Source: Rhizobium sp. CCGE 510 | Lineage (GTDB): Bacteria; Pseudomonadota; Alphaproteobacteria; Rhizobiales; Rhizobiaceae | Direction: 5' to 3' | Assembly (NCBI RefSeq): GCF_000292525.1 | Contig: NZ_AEYF01000044.1 | Coordinates: 310,001 to 374,000 of the forward strand | DNA: 64,000 nucleotides | In this document: one piece after another, positions 26,709 through 35,297 of the stretch | How the letters are laid out: every line of letters begins with the position of its first letter | Numbering within the stretch: the stretch's first letter is position 1 | Program-made: the position numbers and the translations under genes | The notes under the pieces: model-generated | Seen by the model: the letters and a program-made list of their open reading frames with translations, nothing else | Told to the model about the DNA's origin: nothing | Databases searched by the model: none

Positions 26709-27061
26709 GGCTGCAGCTCCGGAAAGACATGGGCGCCGGTCTCGTCGAGCGGCAACGGCGCTTGCCACAGCACGGCGGCCAGCGGCAGATCGGCAAAGAG
26801 ATGCGGGAAGAGATCGCCGCCACGTGAGGGCTCGAACACCAGCTTGTCGCCAAAACCCCCGCCATCGACGGCAATCAGCAGCAGGCCAGACTGGCCGGCA
26901 AAATATAGCGCCGCGGTCTGCTTCACCTGATTGGCGGTCGAGAAATGGATGAAGCCATCCTTGAGATCGATGCCGGCGCCATGAAAAATGCCGGTTTGTC
27001 TGGCTTGCTGCCAGAGCGTTTCCGTCACGATCTTGTAAAGGGTCGGTGTCACGCTCATCAT
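26705..27061 (-). CDS. DUF952-domain protein
   Basis: A 118-residue protein with the DUF952 hallmarks: YKIVTETLWQQA, a DGFIHFSTANQV loop and LPLAAVLWQAPLPLDE. GAGG lies just before the ATG pair at 27061/27058. It is upstream of and overlaps pyrD (ATGA), a pairing common in rhizobia. The fold is known to be compact and related to ADP-ribose/nucleotide-type folds, but no activity has been assigned here. Confidence 0.85.
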   Translation of the reverse strand: MMSVTPTLYKIVTETLWQQARQTGIFHGAGIDLKDGFIHFSTANQVKQTAALYFAGQSGLLLIAVDGGGFGDKLVFEPSRGGDLFPHLFADLPLAAVLWQAPLPLDETGAHVFPELQP

Positions 27062-27175
27062 GGCCTCGCCATTGCTGGTCCTCGATCACCAGCGCTTTGC
27101 CGGAAAGAGGCGGCGATGTCCACGCCCCGACAGTAAAAATGGGATCGGCAGAAACAAATTCAGGAGGATGAGACG

Positions 27176-27574
27176 ATGAAGATTTTGGTTCTGATACTTG
27201 GCGTTACCCTCCTGCCGCTTGGCGCGGCCGCGGCCGAGGCCGATGCAAGCCGGTTCCAGCTGGAAAAAAGCGGCGACCATTTCGTCCGGCTCGACCGGCA
27301 GACCGGGGCAATGTCGATCTGCCAGGACAAGGACGGCGCCCTCGTCTGCCGGATGGCGGCCGACGAACGGGCGGCCTATGAAGACGAACTCGACCGGCTT
27401 TCCGCGCGGGTGACGAAGCTGGAGCAAGGCGGCCCCATCCAGCGCGCACTGCCGAGCGATGCCGAAGTCGACCGCTCGATCAGCATCATGGAGAAGATGA
27501 TGAAGAGTTTCATGGGGATGGTGAAGGAGTTCCAGGCTGATGAAAACGCCAATCCCCTTCCGCAGAAGACCTGA
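27176..27574 (+). CDS. Secreted hypothetical protein with coiled coil
   Basis: A 132-residue protein with a signal peptide MKILVLILGVTLLPLGAAAA and a strong AGGAGGATG ribosome site. The mature part has a strand-rich section with two Cys (SICQDKDGALVC, probably a disulfide) and then a charged coiled-coil helix (YEDELDRLSARVTKLEQGG). A Met-rich helix MEKMMKSFMGMVKEF follows near the end. It is likely periplasmic. I do not recognise a characterised family. Confidence 0.8.
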   Translation: MKILVLILGVTLLPLGAAAAEADASRFQLEKSGDHFVRLDRQTGAMSICQDKDGALVCRMAADERAAYEDELDRLSARVTKLEQGGPIQRALPSDAEVDRSISIMEKMMKSFMGMVKEFQADENANPLPQKT

Positions 27575-27664
27575 TCTGATATAATCACTTAAGAAAGCCG
27601 GCATGAACGCGAGGGGATGGCGTTGCGCGCCGGCGATGATCGGGCTCTTGGGAGGGAGTTTTCG

Positions 27665-28312
27665 ATGCACGAACAGACCATCATCATTGCGGACGATCAT
27701 CCGCTGTTCCGGGATGCGCTGCGTCAGGCTGTCATCGGCATGGAAGGCCGGCAGGCGATCGTCGAGGCCGGCGATTTCGCCGCTGCCCGCACGGCTGCAG
27801 GCGCCCATGCGGATGCCGACCTGATGCTGCTCGACCTCGCCATGCCCGGGGTCAGCGGCTTTTCCGGCCTGATGGCGTTGCGCTCCGAATTCGCCAGCCT
27901 GCCGATCGTCATCGTTTCGGCAAGCGACGACGCAACGACGATCCGCCGGGCGCTGGAACTTGGCGCGTCCGGCTTCATCTCCAAATCCTCCGGCATCGAG
28001 GATATTCGCCGCAGCATCCAGACGGTGCTTGCCGGCGATATCGCCACGCCGGAAAACTATCGCGACGGCCAGGAGCAGGATCCCGATGTCGCCGACCTGA
28101 TCCACCGCCTGCATACGCTGACGCCGCAGCAGAGCCGGGTGCTGACCATGCTGGCCGAAGGGTTGCTGAACAAGCAGATCGCCTATGAACTCGGCGTCTC
28201 CGAGGCGACGATCAAGGCGCATGTCTCGGCGATCCTGTTGAAACTCGATGTCGACAGCCGCACGCAGGCAGTCATCCAGCTCGGCAAGATCAACATGGCG
28301 ATGGTCGCCTAA
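27665..28312 (+). CDS. NarL/FixJ-type response regulator
   Basis: A 215-residue two-component regulator. The receiver has the acidic pair D10-D11 (IIIADDHPLF), phospho-acceptor D57 (LMLLDLAMPG) and Lys in GFISKSSG near 107. The C-terminal LuxR-type HTH includes LTPQQSRVLTMLAEGLLNK and IAYELGVSEATIKAHVSAI. The start is ATG 27665; an upstream in-frame start at 27617 is not supported. No sensor kinase lies next to it, so it is an orphan here. Confidence 0.92.
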   Translation: MHEQTIIIADDHPLFRDALRQAVIGMEGRQAIVEAGDFAAARTAAGAHADADLMLLDLAMPGVSGFSGLMALRSEFASLPIVIVSASDDATTIRRALELGASGFISKSSGIEDIRRSIQTVLAGDIATPENYRDGQEQDPDVADLIHRLHTLTPQQSRVLTMLAEGLLNKQIAYELGVSEATIKAHVSAILLKLDVDSRTQAVIQLGKINMAMVA

Positions 28313-28426
28313 AGGCGCTCGATAACAGGATTTTATTCCTCCTTTAGCTTTACTCAGACGGCACGGTCGGTTAATATTCGACCTGGTTTAGGCGCGGCAT
28401 GACGAGCCGCACGGAATCGGGCGCAT

Positions 28427-29128
28427 ATGCTGTCACACGACCAGATCTGGGGAGCGATCGACAAGCTTGCCGAACGGCACGACCTGACGCCCTCCGGTCT
28501 TGCGCGCCGCGCCGGGCTCGACCCCACCTCCTTCAACAAGTCGAAACGGCTTTCCGCCGACGGGCGGCTGCGCTGGCCCTCGACGGAATCGATCGCCAAG
28601 GTGCTCGGCGCGACCGGCGCGAGCATGGAGCAGTTTCTTGTCTTCCTGCGGCCGGATCCCGGTCTTTCCGGACAGCTGGCCAAGCAGTTGGCCGACCAGC
28701 CTGCCGGGGAGCCTGACGACGCCTTTCCGCCGCAGGGAAGCTCGATTCCGCTGCTCGGCTTCGCCCAGGCCGGCGCCGGCGGTTTTTTCGACGATGGCGG
28801 TTTTCCGGCCGGCCATGGCTGGGACGTGGTGGAATTTCCGGCGGCTCCGGCACAGAAATCCGGCGTCTATGCGCTGGAGGTACAGGGGGAGAGCATGATG
28901 CCGCTCTACCGCGACGGCGACGTGCTGATCGTCGCGCCGGGGGCGCAGGTGCGCCGCAACGACCGCGTCGTGGTGCGCACAAACGAGGGCGAGGTGATGG
29001 CCAAAGTGCTGCTGCGCCAGAGCCCGCGGTCGATCGAGTTGATGTCGCTCAATCCCGAACATGCCAACCGCACTCTCGAGCTTTCCGACGTCGATTGGAT
29101 CGCCCGCATCATCTGGGCCAGCCAGTAG
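28427..29128 (+). CDS. LexA-like S24 peptidase regulator with HTH domain
   Basis: A 233-residue protein with an N-terminal HTH (TPSGLARRAGLDPTSFNKSK, residues about 21-40) and a C-terminal S24 domain. The catalytic Ser156 is in QGESMMPLY and Lys193 in VMAKVLL, the serine-lysine dyad of LexA/CI proteins. The bond before it has no clear Ala-Gly, though SSIPLLGFAQAGAGG holds AG candidates. It may be a self-cleaving, DNA-damage-responsive repressor. It sits in a non-prophage context, followed by an SNase-like gene 11 bases on. Confidence 0.88.
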   Translation: MLSHDQIWGAIDKLAERHDLTPSGLARRAGLDPTSFNKSKRLSADGRLRWPSTESIAKVLGATGASMEQFLVFLRPDPGLSGQLAKQLADQPAGEPDDAFPPQGSSIPLLGFAQAGAGGFFDDGGFPAGHGWDVVEFPAAPAQKSGVYALEVQGESMMPLYRDGDVLIVAPGAQVRRNDRVVVRTNEGEVMAKVLLRQSPRSIELMSLNPEHANRTLELSDVDWIARIIWASQ

Positions 29129-29139
29129 GAAGATATTCC

Positions 29140-29865
29140 ATGCGCCCTGCTGCCATCTTCACAGGTCTCGCGGGAATGGCGGTGGTGGTCGGCCTGCTAA
29201 TGGCAGGCGAAGCAAGGCTGCGCGGCGGCACGGCCGGGGAAGAGACCGTGTCTGCCGAGGAGACGGCGACAGCGACTACGGTGGATCCGCCCACCGAGGC
29301 CGGCGAACCGGCGGCGATTTCGGACGACCGGGCCGAGGTGGTCGCCCGTTCGGCGGAACCGGCCGCGCAACCGCCGGCTCCACCCTCCCCTCTGCCAGCC
29401 GACGGCACGGCGCCCAAACCTGCCGATGTCGCGCAACATGCCGACACCGCCGCCGGGCAAGCAGCAGATCCGGCCGCGAAAAAACCGATGGAGCTGGCGC
29501 GGCCGGCGGTCGAAAATGCCGGCATGCTGTCGTTCGGCGAGCGCAGGCTTCAGCTTGCCGGCATCGTGCCGACGCCGGCCGACAGGATATGCGGGCCGGC
29601 GGGCCGACAATGGCCCTGCGGCATGATGGCGAAGACGGCGCTGCGCCAGCTTTTGCGCAATCGCAGCATTGCCTGCGATATCGATCCGGCCGAATGGAAG
29701 CAAATGGTAACGGCCGCCTGCCGGCTCGGCACGCAGGATCTCGGCGCCTGGCTTGCCGAAAACGGCTGGGCTGAAGTCGCCGCCGGTTCGCCGCTTGCAT
29801 CAGCCGCCGAGACGGCCAGGCAGGCAGGAAAAGGCCTTTACGGCGATGACCCGCGCCGGAGATAA
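29140..29865 (+). CDS. Anchored thermonuclease-fold (SNase-like) protein
   Basis: A 241-residue protein with a signal-anchor (AIFTGLAGMAVVVGLLMAGE), a low-complexity Pro/Ala linker of about 100 residues, and a C-terminal SNase-like region (LSFGERRLQLAGIVPTP through GAWLAENGWAEV). The canonical catalytic Arg-Glu-Arg pattern is not evident, so nuclease activity is doubtful. AGGAAG lies before ATG 29140. It follows the S24 regulator gene on the same strand. Confidence 0.75.
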   Translation: MRPAAIFTGLAGMAVVVGLLMAGEARLRGGTAGEETVSAEETATATTVDPPTEAGEPAAISDDRAEVVARSAEPAAQPPAPPSPLPADGTAPKPADVAQHADTAAGQAADPAAKKPMELARPAVENAGMLSFGERRLQLAGIVPTPADRICGPAGRQWPCGMMAKTALRQLLRNRSIACDIDPAEWKQMVTAACRLGTQDLGAWLAENGWAEVAAGSPLASAAETARQAGKGLYGDDPRRR

Positions 29866-29945
29866 CCGGCGGCCATGACAGGACCGATCCCTTGTAATGG
29901 CGGCTGCCAATTCCTAATCTCCGCTGATCGAAAAAGGAATCAGAG

Positions 29946-30359
29946 ATGAACAAGCCGCTTTCCGCCCATGATGCCCTGATCTACGTGATGGTGATGGCCT
30001 CCGCCGTCGACAGCACGATGAACGACCGGGAGCTGGAAAGGATCGGCCAACTGATCGGATTCCTGCCGGTTTTCCGGGATTTCGACGACGACAAGCTGAT
30101 TTCGGTGGCACGCGACTGCGCCTCGCTGCTTTCCGGGCCTGAGGGCCTCGACGTCGTTCTCGAAACCGTGCGCGACACCCTGCCCGTCAAGCTCTACGAC
30201 ACCGCCTATGCGCTGGCCGTGGAAGTGGCGTCCGCCGATCTCTCGGTCAAGGCCGAAGAACTGCGGCTGCTCAGCCTGCTGCGCGACCGGCTCAGCCTGG
30301 ACAAGCTCACCTGCGCGGCGATCGAGCGCAGCGCGATTGCCCGTTTCCGCAAGGGCTGA
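29946..30359 (+). CDS. TerB-family protein
   Basis: A 137-residue all-helical protein similar to the TerB/tellurite-resistance family, with ADLSVKAEELRLLSLLRDRL as the second helical repeat and a metal-binding-like acidic pattern (DSTMNDRELERI and ASADLSVKAEE). A single-gene TerB-like protein outside a ter operon gives no evidence for tellurite resistance. It is separated from the SNase-like gene by 80 bases. Confidence 0.8.
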   Translation: MNKPLSAHDALIYVMVMASAVDSTMNDRELERIGQLIGFLPVFRDFDDDKLISVARDCASLLSGPEGLDVVLETVRDTLPVKLYDTAYALAVEVASADLSVKAEELRLLSLLRDRLSLDKLTCAAIERSAIARFRKG

Positions 30360-30427
30360 TCCTTACGTCTTTGTTTTTATGCATGTCGTTATCCCAAAAC
30401 CGCTGCACAGTTTTGGGCGACTGCATG

Positions 30428-31291
30428 TCAATAGAGCCCGTAGGGAAAATAACGCAGATAGATTTCCTGCAGACGGCCGTTGCGCGACAGCGTGGCGAGC
30501 GCGTGGTCGATGGCTGATGTCAGCACGCTGTCCTTCTGCCGCAGCATGATCGTCATGCCCTCGCCGAGGAAATGCTCCGAAAGATAGGGGCCGTCGAACA
30601 GCCCGCAGCATTTGGCCGAGGCCGGCGAGGAAACCCAGAAGGAAAGCTGCAGCGCATCGGCGAAGGCGGCATCGACCTTGCGCTCCTTCAACGCAGCAAG
30701 CAGGGCGTCCTTGGTGTCGAAGGTTTGGGCCTTGATCGCGGGAAAGAAGGCGGCCAGCATCGCCTCGTGCACCGTGCCTCTAACCACACCGACCGGGTGA
30801 GCCGAAAGCGCGGCCGCCGTTTTGCCGTCGAGCGGCACGGCGAGATTGCGCACGAAGCGCGCCGGCAGCATCAGATAGGGCCGGGAGAAGACGAATTGCC
30901 GGCGCAGTTCCGGCGTCACCGCAAGACCGGCGATGACGGCATCGCCCTGCGAGGCGGCGAGCGCATCCCTAAGATCGGCGAAAGGGATCGCCTGGATCTG
31001 GCACTTGTCGGAGATCTCCAGCTCGCCGCAGATTTCGCGGGCGAGATCGACGTTGAACCCGGAAAGCTTGCCGTTCTGATCGGTGAAATTGAACGGCGGA
31101 AAATCCACCGAGGTCAGGAAGCGCAAACGGACCAGCGAGGAGAGATCGGGCCTCGCCAGACGTTCGCGCGCATCGAAAAGCAATGGCAGCGAAGGTGCGG
31201 CCTGCTGCGCGGAGGCGGGAAGGCCCGAGAAAAGTACTGCGAACGCGAGAAGAGCCCTCAGAACCGGAAATGCCTGTTTGGATTCGATCAT
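30428..31291 (-). CDS. Periplasmic solute-binding protein, family 3
   Basis: A 287-residue protein with a signal peptide (VLRALLAFAVLFSGLPASAQ) and an SBP_bac_3 domain: FLTSVDFPPFNFTDQNGKLSGFNVDL near 60, followed by a DAVIAGLAVTPERR-like second strand and a Cys pair (KCCGLFDG). It probably binds amino acids or related small molecules. No ABC permease or ATPase lies beside it, so it is an orphan binding protein or a sensory accessory for the neighbouring chemoreceptor (inference). Confidence 0.85.
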   Translation of the reverse strand: MIESKQAFPVLRALLAFAVLFSGLPASAQQAAPSLPLLFDARERLARPDLSSLVRLRFLTSVDFPPFNFTDQNGKLSGFNVDLAREICGELEISDKCQIQAIPFADLRDALAASQGDAVIAGLAVTPELRRQFVFSRPYLMLPARFVRNLAVPLDGKTAAALSAHPVGVVRGTVHEAMLAAFFPAIKAQTFDTKDALLAALKERKVDAAFADALQLSFWVSSPASAKCCGLFDGPYLSEHFLGEGMTIMLRQKDSVLTSAIDHALATLSRNGRLQEIYLRYFPYGLY

Positions 31292-31427
31292 CGTGGTCTC
31301 GGAGTTAAGCGCGAAGCGTTGCCGCGAGATGTAACAGAGTCATGCGGGACGGGGAATATCTATGCTTGGAACGGATGACCGTTGCCAATTCATCGGCCTC
31401 GCAGCCGCGCGGCACCCACCAACTTCC

Positions 31428-31561
31428 CTCATCCTGAGGCGTGGAAGCCGAAGGCTGAAGCCTCGAAGGACACGCCGCAACGCCGCTCCTTGCGTCCCTC
31501 CAACGCCTGAATGCCCGCCCCCGTCCTTCGAGGCCCCTGCGGGACGCCTCAGGATGAGGCT
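31428..31561. repeat. Inverted repeat element (CCTCATCCTGAGG type)
   Basis: The left end CTCATCCTGAGGCG and right end CGCCTCAGGATGAGG are inverted, and inside them CCTCGAAGGACA and TGTCCTTCGAGG-like segments are also inverted. It lies in the 31292-31859 gene-free stretch between the solute-binding and chemoreceptor genes. The type is common in alphaproteobacterial intergenic DNA and differs from families A and B. The rest of the gap shows no supported gene. Confidence 0.65.
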
Positions 31562-31859
31562 CTCGACTGCCGGGGCGAGGCGTGGTCTTGGTGCCCTCAC
31601 CTCTCCGTCCCGCGCTCGCTTTCGCATGGCACGTGCCCTCCTTGTCCCCAAAAATCACCGCGACGCCGCCCTGCCGTTAGCGCGGAATTAAAGAATATCG
31701 CCTCTATTTGCGACGACGACACGGACCCGCCGGCCGATTACATGATGCATGCGTCAACCCCGCCATAATCCTGAGCTGCGACACTCGCGGCACTCTGTTT
31801 GCAACAATTGATTTCAAAGCACCGGGCGTGCGACGCCCGGTCAACCGGGTGACATTTCC

Positions 31860-33866
31860 ATGTTGAAGCATCTGAAAATCCGCACGAAAATCATATCGGT
31901 CGTGGCGCTGTTGGGGCTGATCACGATGGCGGGGCTGATCTATGTCATTGCCGAGTTTCGCCGTGCGGATGCCGCCTACAGCGCCTTCATCGATCATGAA
32001 GCGCTGGCCTCGATGCAGAGCGCACGCGCCAGCGCCTCGGTGGTGGCCTCGGTGCTGCAGGTAACCCTGCTCGCCGACATGAAGCCCGATACGCCGGCTT
32101 TTGCCACAGCGCTCGCCGCGCCGAGCAGGCTGCCGCAGGCCCGTGACCGGATGAAGGATGCGCTGGCGCTGGTGCCGAGCCGCAAGCCGGCGATCGATGA
32201 CATTCAGGCCGGAATCGATGAGATCGAAACCCTTGCGAACAAGATCATCGAGCAGAGCAAAGCCAAGGACAGCGCCGGAGCGCTGGCGAATGTTGCCCTG
32301 GTCAACGCCAAGCTCAATGCGCTGACGCCGAAAATGATCGCCAACAATGATGCGATGATGGCGATGCTCAACGACGGCGGCGAGGCGCTTTCGGCTTCGG
32401 TCAACGGGCGGATCGTCTTCTGCTTCGTTCTGATCGGCATCGCCGTACTCGCCGCCGTCGGCTTCGGCGTTGTCGTCGCGCAGATGGGCATTGCCGGCCC
32501 GATGACGCAGTTGCGCCTGCGCATGACGCGGCTTGCCGAGGGCGATACCACAGGCGAGGTCAGCGGCCTCGAGCGCGGCGACGAGGTCGGCCAGATGGCA
32601 AAGGCCGTGTCGATCTTCCGCGACAACGCGATCGAACGTGCGCGGATCGAGGCGCGCGCCGAAGCCGACCGCAACCTCAGTGACGGCGAGCGGCGCGAAC
32701 GCGACGCGCAGAAAACCCGTGAAGCATCCGAACTCGAAGGTGCCGTGACGGCGCTCGGCGACGGCCTGCGCCGTCTTGCCGCCGGCGATCTTGCCTCGCA
32801 TATCGACCAGCCCTTCGTCGCGCATCTCGATGCGCTGCGCGAAGATTTCAACAACTCGGTCGAGAAGCTCAACGAAACCCTGCATACGGTCGGCGCCAAC
32901 GCCCGGGCGATCGGCGCCGGCGCCAACGAGATCCGGTCTTCCGCCGACGAGCTTTCCAGGCGGACGGAACAGCAGTCGGCCTCCGTCGAAGAGACGGCAG
33001 CGGCGCTGGAGGAGATTACCACGACGGTGCGCGACGCCGCCAAGCGTGCCGAGGAGGCGAGCCAGCTGGTCGCCCGCACCCGCCTCGGCGCCGAAAAATC
33101 CGGCGAAGTCGTCCGCAAGGCGGTCTCCGCCATGCAGCAGATCGAAAAATCCTCGGGCGAGATCTCCAACATCATCGGCGTCATCGACGACATCGCCTTT
33201 CAGACCAACCTCTTGGCCTTGAATGCCGGCGTCGAAGCCGCCCGCGCCGGCGATGCCGGCAAGGGTTTTGCGGTCGTTGCCCAGGAAGTGCGCGAACTCG
33301 CGCAGCGTTCCGCCAAGGCGGCAAAGGAAATCAAGGGCCTGATCACCAACTCCGGCACGCATGTGCAGACCGGCGTTTCGCTGGTCGGCGAAACCGGCAA
33401 GGCGCTCGACGCGATCGTCCAGGAGGTGCAGGAAATCAACCAGCACGTCCACGCGATCGCCGAAGCCTCGCGTGAACAGTCGATTGGACTGCAGGAGATC
33501 AACACCGCCGTCAACACCATGGACCAGGGCACGCAGCAGAATGCGGCGATGGTCGAGCAGTCGACGGCCGCCAGCCACAGCCTCGCCACGGAAGCGACGG
33601 CACTGAACAACCTGCTCGGCCAATTCAGGCTGACGGGCACCGGCGGCTTTGCTGCCGCCGCACCGATTGCCTCGACCCGGCCCTCGGCCGCAGCCCCGCG
33701 CGCCGCCGCGCGCCCGGTGGCCAAGGCACCCACGATCCGCGTCGCCCGGGAAGGTGCTGCCCGCCCGGCCGCCTCGCCAGCCCGCGCCCTCGGCCAGTCG
33801 CTTGCTAACGCCTTCGGTGCAGGCAGCACGCCGAAAAGCCAGGATGGCGACTGGACGGAATTCTGA
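31860..33866 (+). CDS. Methyl-accepting chemotaxis protein
   Basis: A 668-residue chemoreceptor. TM1 is about residues 10-30, a helical periplasmic sensor spans about 31-182, and TM2 is about 183-207 (FVLIGIAVLAAVGFGVVVA). HAMP and a coiled coil follow, then the signalling hairpin near 438-495 (DDIAFQTNLLALNAGVEAAR). The C-terminal 60 residues are Ala/Pro-rich and end in DGDWTEF, a tethered-tail type of end that resembles but does not match the CheR-binding pentapeptide. It signals to CheA in a ternary complex. Ligand unknown. Confidence 0.95.
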   Translation: MLKHLKIRTKIISVVALLGLITMAGLIYVIAEFRRADAAYSAFIDHEALASMQSARASASVVASVLQVTLLADMKPDTPAFATALAAPSRLPQARDRMKDALALVPSRKPAIDDIQAGIDEIETLANKIIEQSKAKDSAGALANVALVNAKLNALTPKMIANNDAMMAMLNDGGEALSASVNGRIVFCFVLIGIAVLAAVGFGVVVAQMGIAGPMTQLRLRMTRLAEGDTTGEVSGLERGDEVGQMAKAVSIFRDNAIERARIEARAEADRNLSDGERRERDAQKTREASELEGAVTALGDGLRRLAAGDLASHIDQPFVAHLDALREDFNNSVEKLNETLHTVGANARAIGAGANEIRSSADELSRRTEQQSASVEETAAALEEITTTVRDAAKRAEEASQLVARTRLGAEKSGEVVRKAVSAMQQIEKSSGEISNIIGVIDDIAFQTNLLALNAGVEAARAGDAGKGFAVVAQEVRELAQRSAKAAKEIKGLITNSGTHVQTGVSLVGETGKALDAIVQEVQEINQHVHAIAEASREQSIGLQEINTAVNTMDQGTQQNAAMVEQSTAASHSLATEATALNNLLGQFRLTGTGGFAAAAPIASTRPSAAAPRAAARPVAKAPTIRVAREGAARPAASPARALGQSLANAFGAGSTPKSQDGDWTEF

Positions 33867-33906
33867 GGCGATTGAGGTAAGGACTATCTCACTCCAGGAA
33901 TTCGCC

Positions 33907-34090
33907 GCCCCCCCTCATCCGCCTACCGGCACCGACCGGGGTCGAGCCACGGGTCTCGACCCGTCCTTCGGACCCCCGTAAACGGGGCGAAGGGGGTGTG
34001 TCGCAACCTCTCCGTTCCCCACTAATGTCTCGCAGGGCACGTCCCCTCTCCCCGTTTTTTACGGGGAGAGGGCTAGGGTGAGGGGCGGCC
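33907..34090. repeat. RIME-like repeat, family B, with internal insertion
   Basis: CCCCTCATCCGCCTACCGGCACC opens the element and GAGAGGGCTAGGGTGAGGGG closes it (given as landmarks). An extra stretch of about 45 bases holding GGTCGAGCC and CGGGTCTCGACCCG, itself palindromic, sits within the first arm at about 33935-33980. It fills the gap between the chemoreceptor and the VOC gene. Confidence 0.75.
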
Positions 34091-34122
34091 TTCGGATCCG
34101 AACCGGAAGCCGTCCGGCTACT

Positions 34123-34503
34123 CTAACCCGGCCGCCAGCCGACCTCGACAAGGATATTCCCCGGCGCCGTGCAGTAAAACAGCCAGCCGCCGCGCATGGC
34201 GGCCGGCGGACCGGAGAGCGCCGCGCCGGCGGCAGCAAGCCCGGCATGCACCCTATCGACATCCGCCCTTTCGGGGAGGATGAAGCCGAGATGATAGGTC
34301 TGGCGCTGCAGTTCGACCTGGTCGGCGGTGCCGAATTTGGCGATCGCGTGGCTGAGGACGATTTCGAGGCCGGCATCGTCGCTGAGGATCGCGAGGCCGT
34401 TGCTGCCGCGCATATCCGTCAGTGTCAGGCCGAAATGGCGGATAAAGAAATCCGCCGTCGCAGCGATATCGGGTACGTGAAAATCGAGGTGGTTCAGGCG
34501 CAT
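34123..34503 (-). CDS. VOC-family protein
   Basis: A 126-residue single-domain VOC protein, starting MRLNHLDFHVPDIAATADFF, with H5, a His in TYHLGFILPE and a Glu in NILVEVGW as likely metal ligands. It is leftward and stands alone between a repeat and a 359-base gap. It is unrelated in sequence detail to the VOC protein at 7706. Substrate unknown. Confidence 0.85.
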   Translation of the reverse strand: MRLNHLDFHVPDIAATADFFIRHFGLTLTDMRGSNGLAILSDDAGLEIVLSHAIAKFGTADQVELQRQTYHLGFILPERADVDRVHAGLAAAGAALSGPPAAMRGGWLFYCTAPGNILVEVGWRPG

Positions 34504-34862
34504 GACAGTCTCCGTTCAAAAAAATCCCGGGACTGCCTTTTGCCGTCTCCGCATGCCGCCGGGATCCCGCATCTGATGCGGATCACGTCGCGGGTTCTCG
34601 TGCCATGGGCCACGGAGCAGAGCTTCGCCAGAACGCTCTTGCGTTCCAACGGAAGGAATCGGGCTTACCTCAACCGATCCTGCCTTTTTCGACGCTGCCG
34701 ATTTAGCAGACCGCCGCGGTTTCGGCAATGGAAGTGCTGACGCGATCACGCCATTCCAAGCGGTGCTTCTCGAAGGATTGAAACTGGCCGTGCCGTTTGC
34801 GTGATGCGCCAGCGCCAATAGAGAGTAAGATCGCGTCGTCGGCGGCATCGGAAGGGATGGAC

Positions 34863-35141
34863 ATGAAACCCGCACTCATCGGCCTTATCGCCATCCTCGT
34901 TCTTGCCGGTTGCAACACCGTTAGCTACAGCGGCCCGGGCCTTGAGCCGATCCCGGGCAGCATCACCTATAACGGCCAGCCACGCAGCAAGCTCACCAAA
35001 TCACCTGCTGGCTCCGCTTTCCCGCATAATTTCATCGACCAATACGGCCGGCAGGTAGAAGAAACCTACATCATCCAGCCCGACCGGAGCCTGATCATCG
35101 CGCATCGGCAGTACAAGCCGATCCGGTTTTTTGGGGATTAG
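34863..35141 (+). CDS. Small lipoprotein, 92 residues
   Basis: A lipobox LVLAGC follows a short hydrophobic signal (MKPALIGLIAILVLAGC, Cys17). The mature part, about 75 residues, includes ITYNGQPRSKLTKSPAGSAF and a tail of YKPIRFFGD. AAGGG lies upstream of ATG 34863; ATG 34857 is too close to the ribosome site. It looks like a conserved rhizobial hypothetical lipoprotein without known role. The preceding gap 34504-34862 has no confident gene. Confidence 0.78.
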   Translation: MKPALIGLIAILVLAGCNTVSYSGPGLEPIPGSITYNGQPRSKLTKSPAGSAFPHNFIDQYGRQVEETYIIQPDRSLIIAHRQYKPIRFFGD

Positions 35142-35164
35142 TCGGACATCGCTGGAAAGGCAGC

Positions 35165-35238
35165 TGGAGCGGGTGAAGGGAATCGAACCCTCGTATTCAG
35201 CTTGGGAAGCTGCTGCTCTACCATTGAGCTACACCCGC
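35165..35238 (-). tRNA. tRNA-Gly (anticodon CCC)
   Basis: The minus strand folds as a full cloverleaf: 7-pair acceptor GCGGGTG/CACCCGC, D arm GCTC/GAGC, anticodon loop TTCCCAA giving anticodon CCC, and a T arm with TTCGATT loop. The 3' CCA is encoded (35165-35167). A G-A mismatch caps the anticodon stem. Confidence 0.95.
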
Positions 35239-35297
35239 GATGCGCTGAGATTTCCAACAGATGGGGGCCGCTGTCAAGTCGCGTCGAGTGCTACCTG

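Noticed and set aside
28427..29128. Prophage repressor marking a prophage
   Set aside because: No integrase, portal, capsid or lysis genes flank it, and neighbouring genes are ordinary chromosomal ones.
29946..30359. Tellurite resistance locus
   Set aside because: A single TerB-like gene without terC, terD or terZ neighbours is not evidence for such a locus.
31704..33623. 639-codon minus-strand frame opposite the chemoreceptor
   Set aside because: Antisense shadow; the sense frame has full chemoreceptor architecture.
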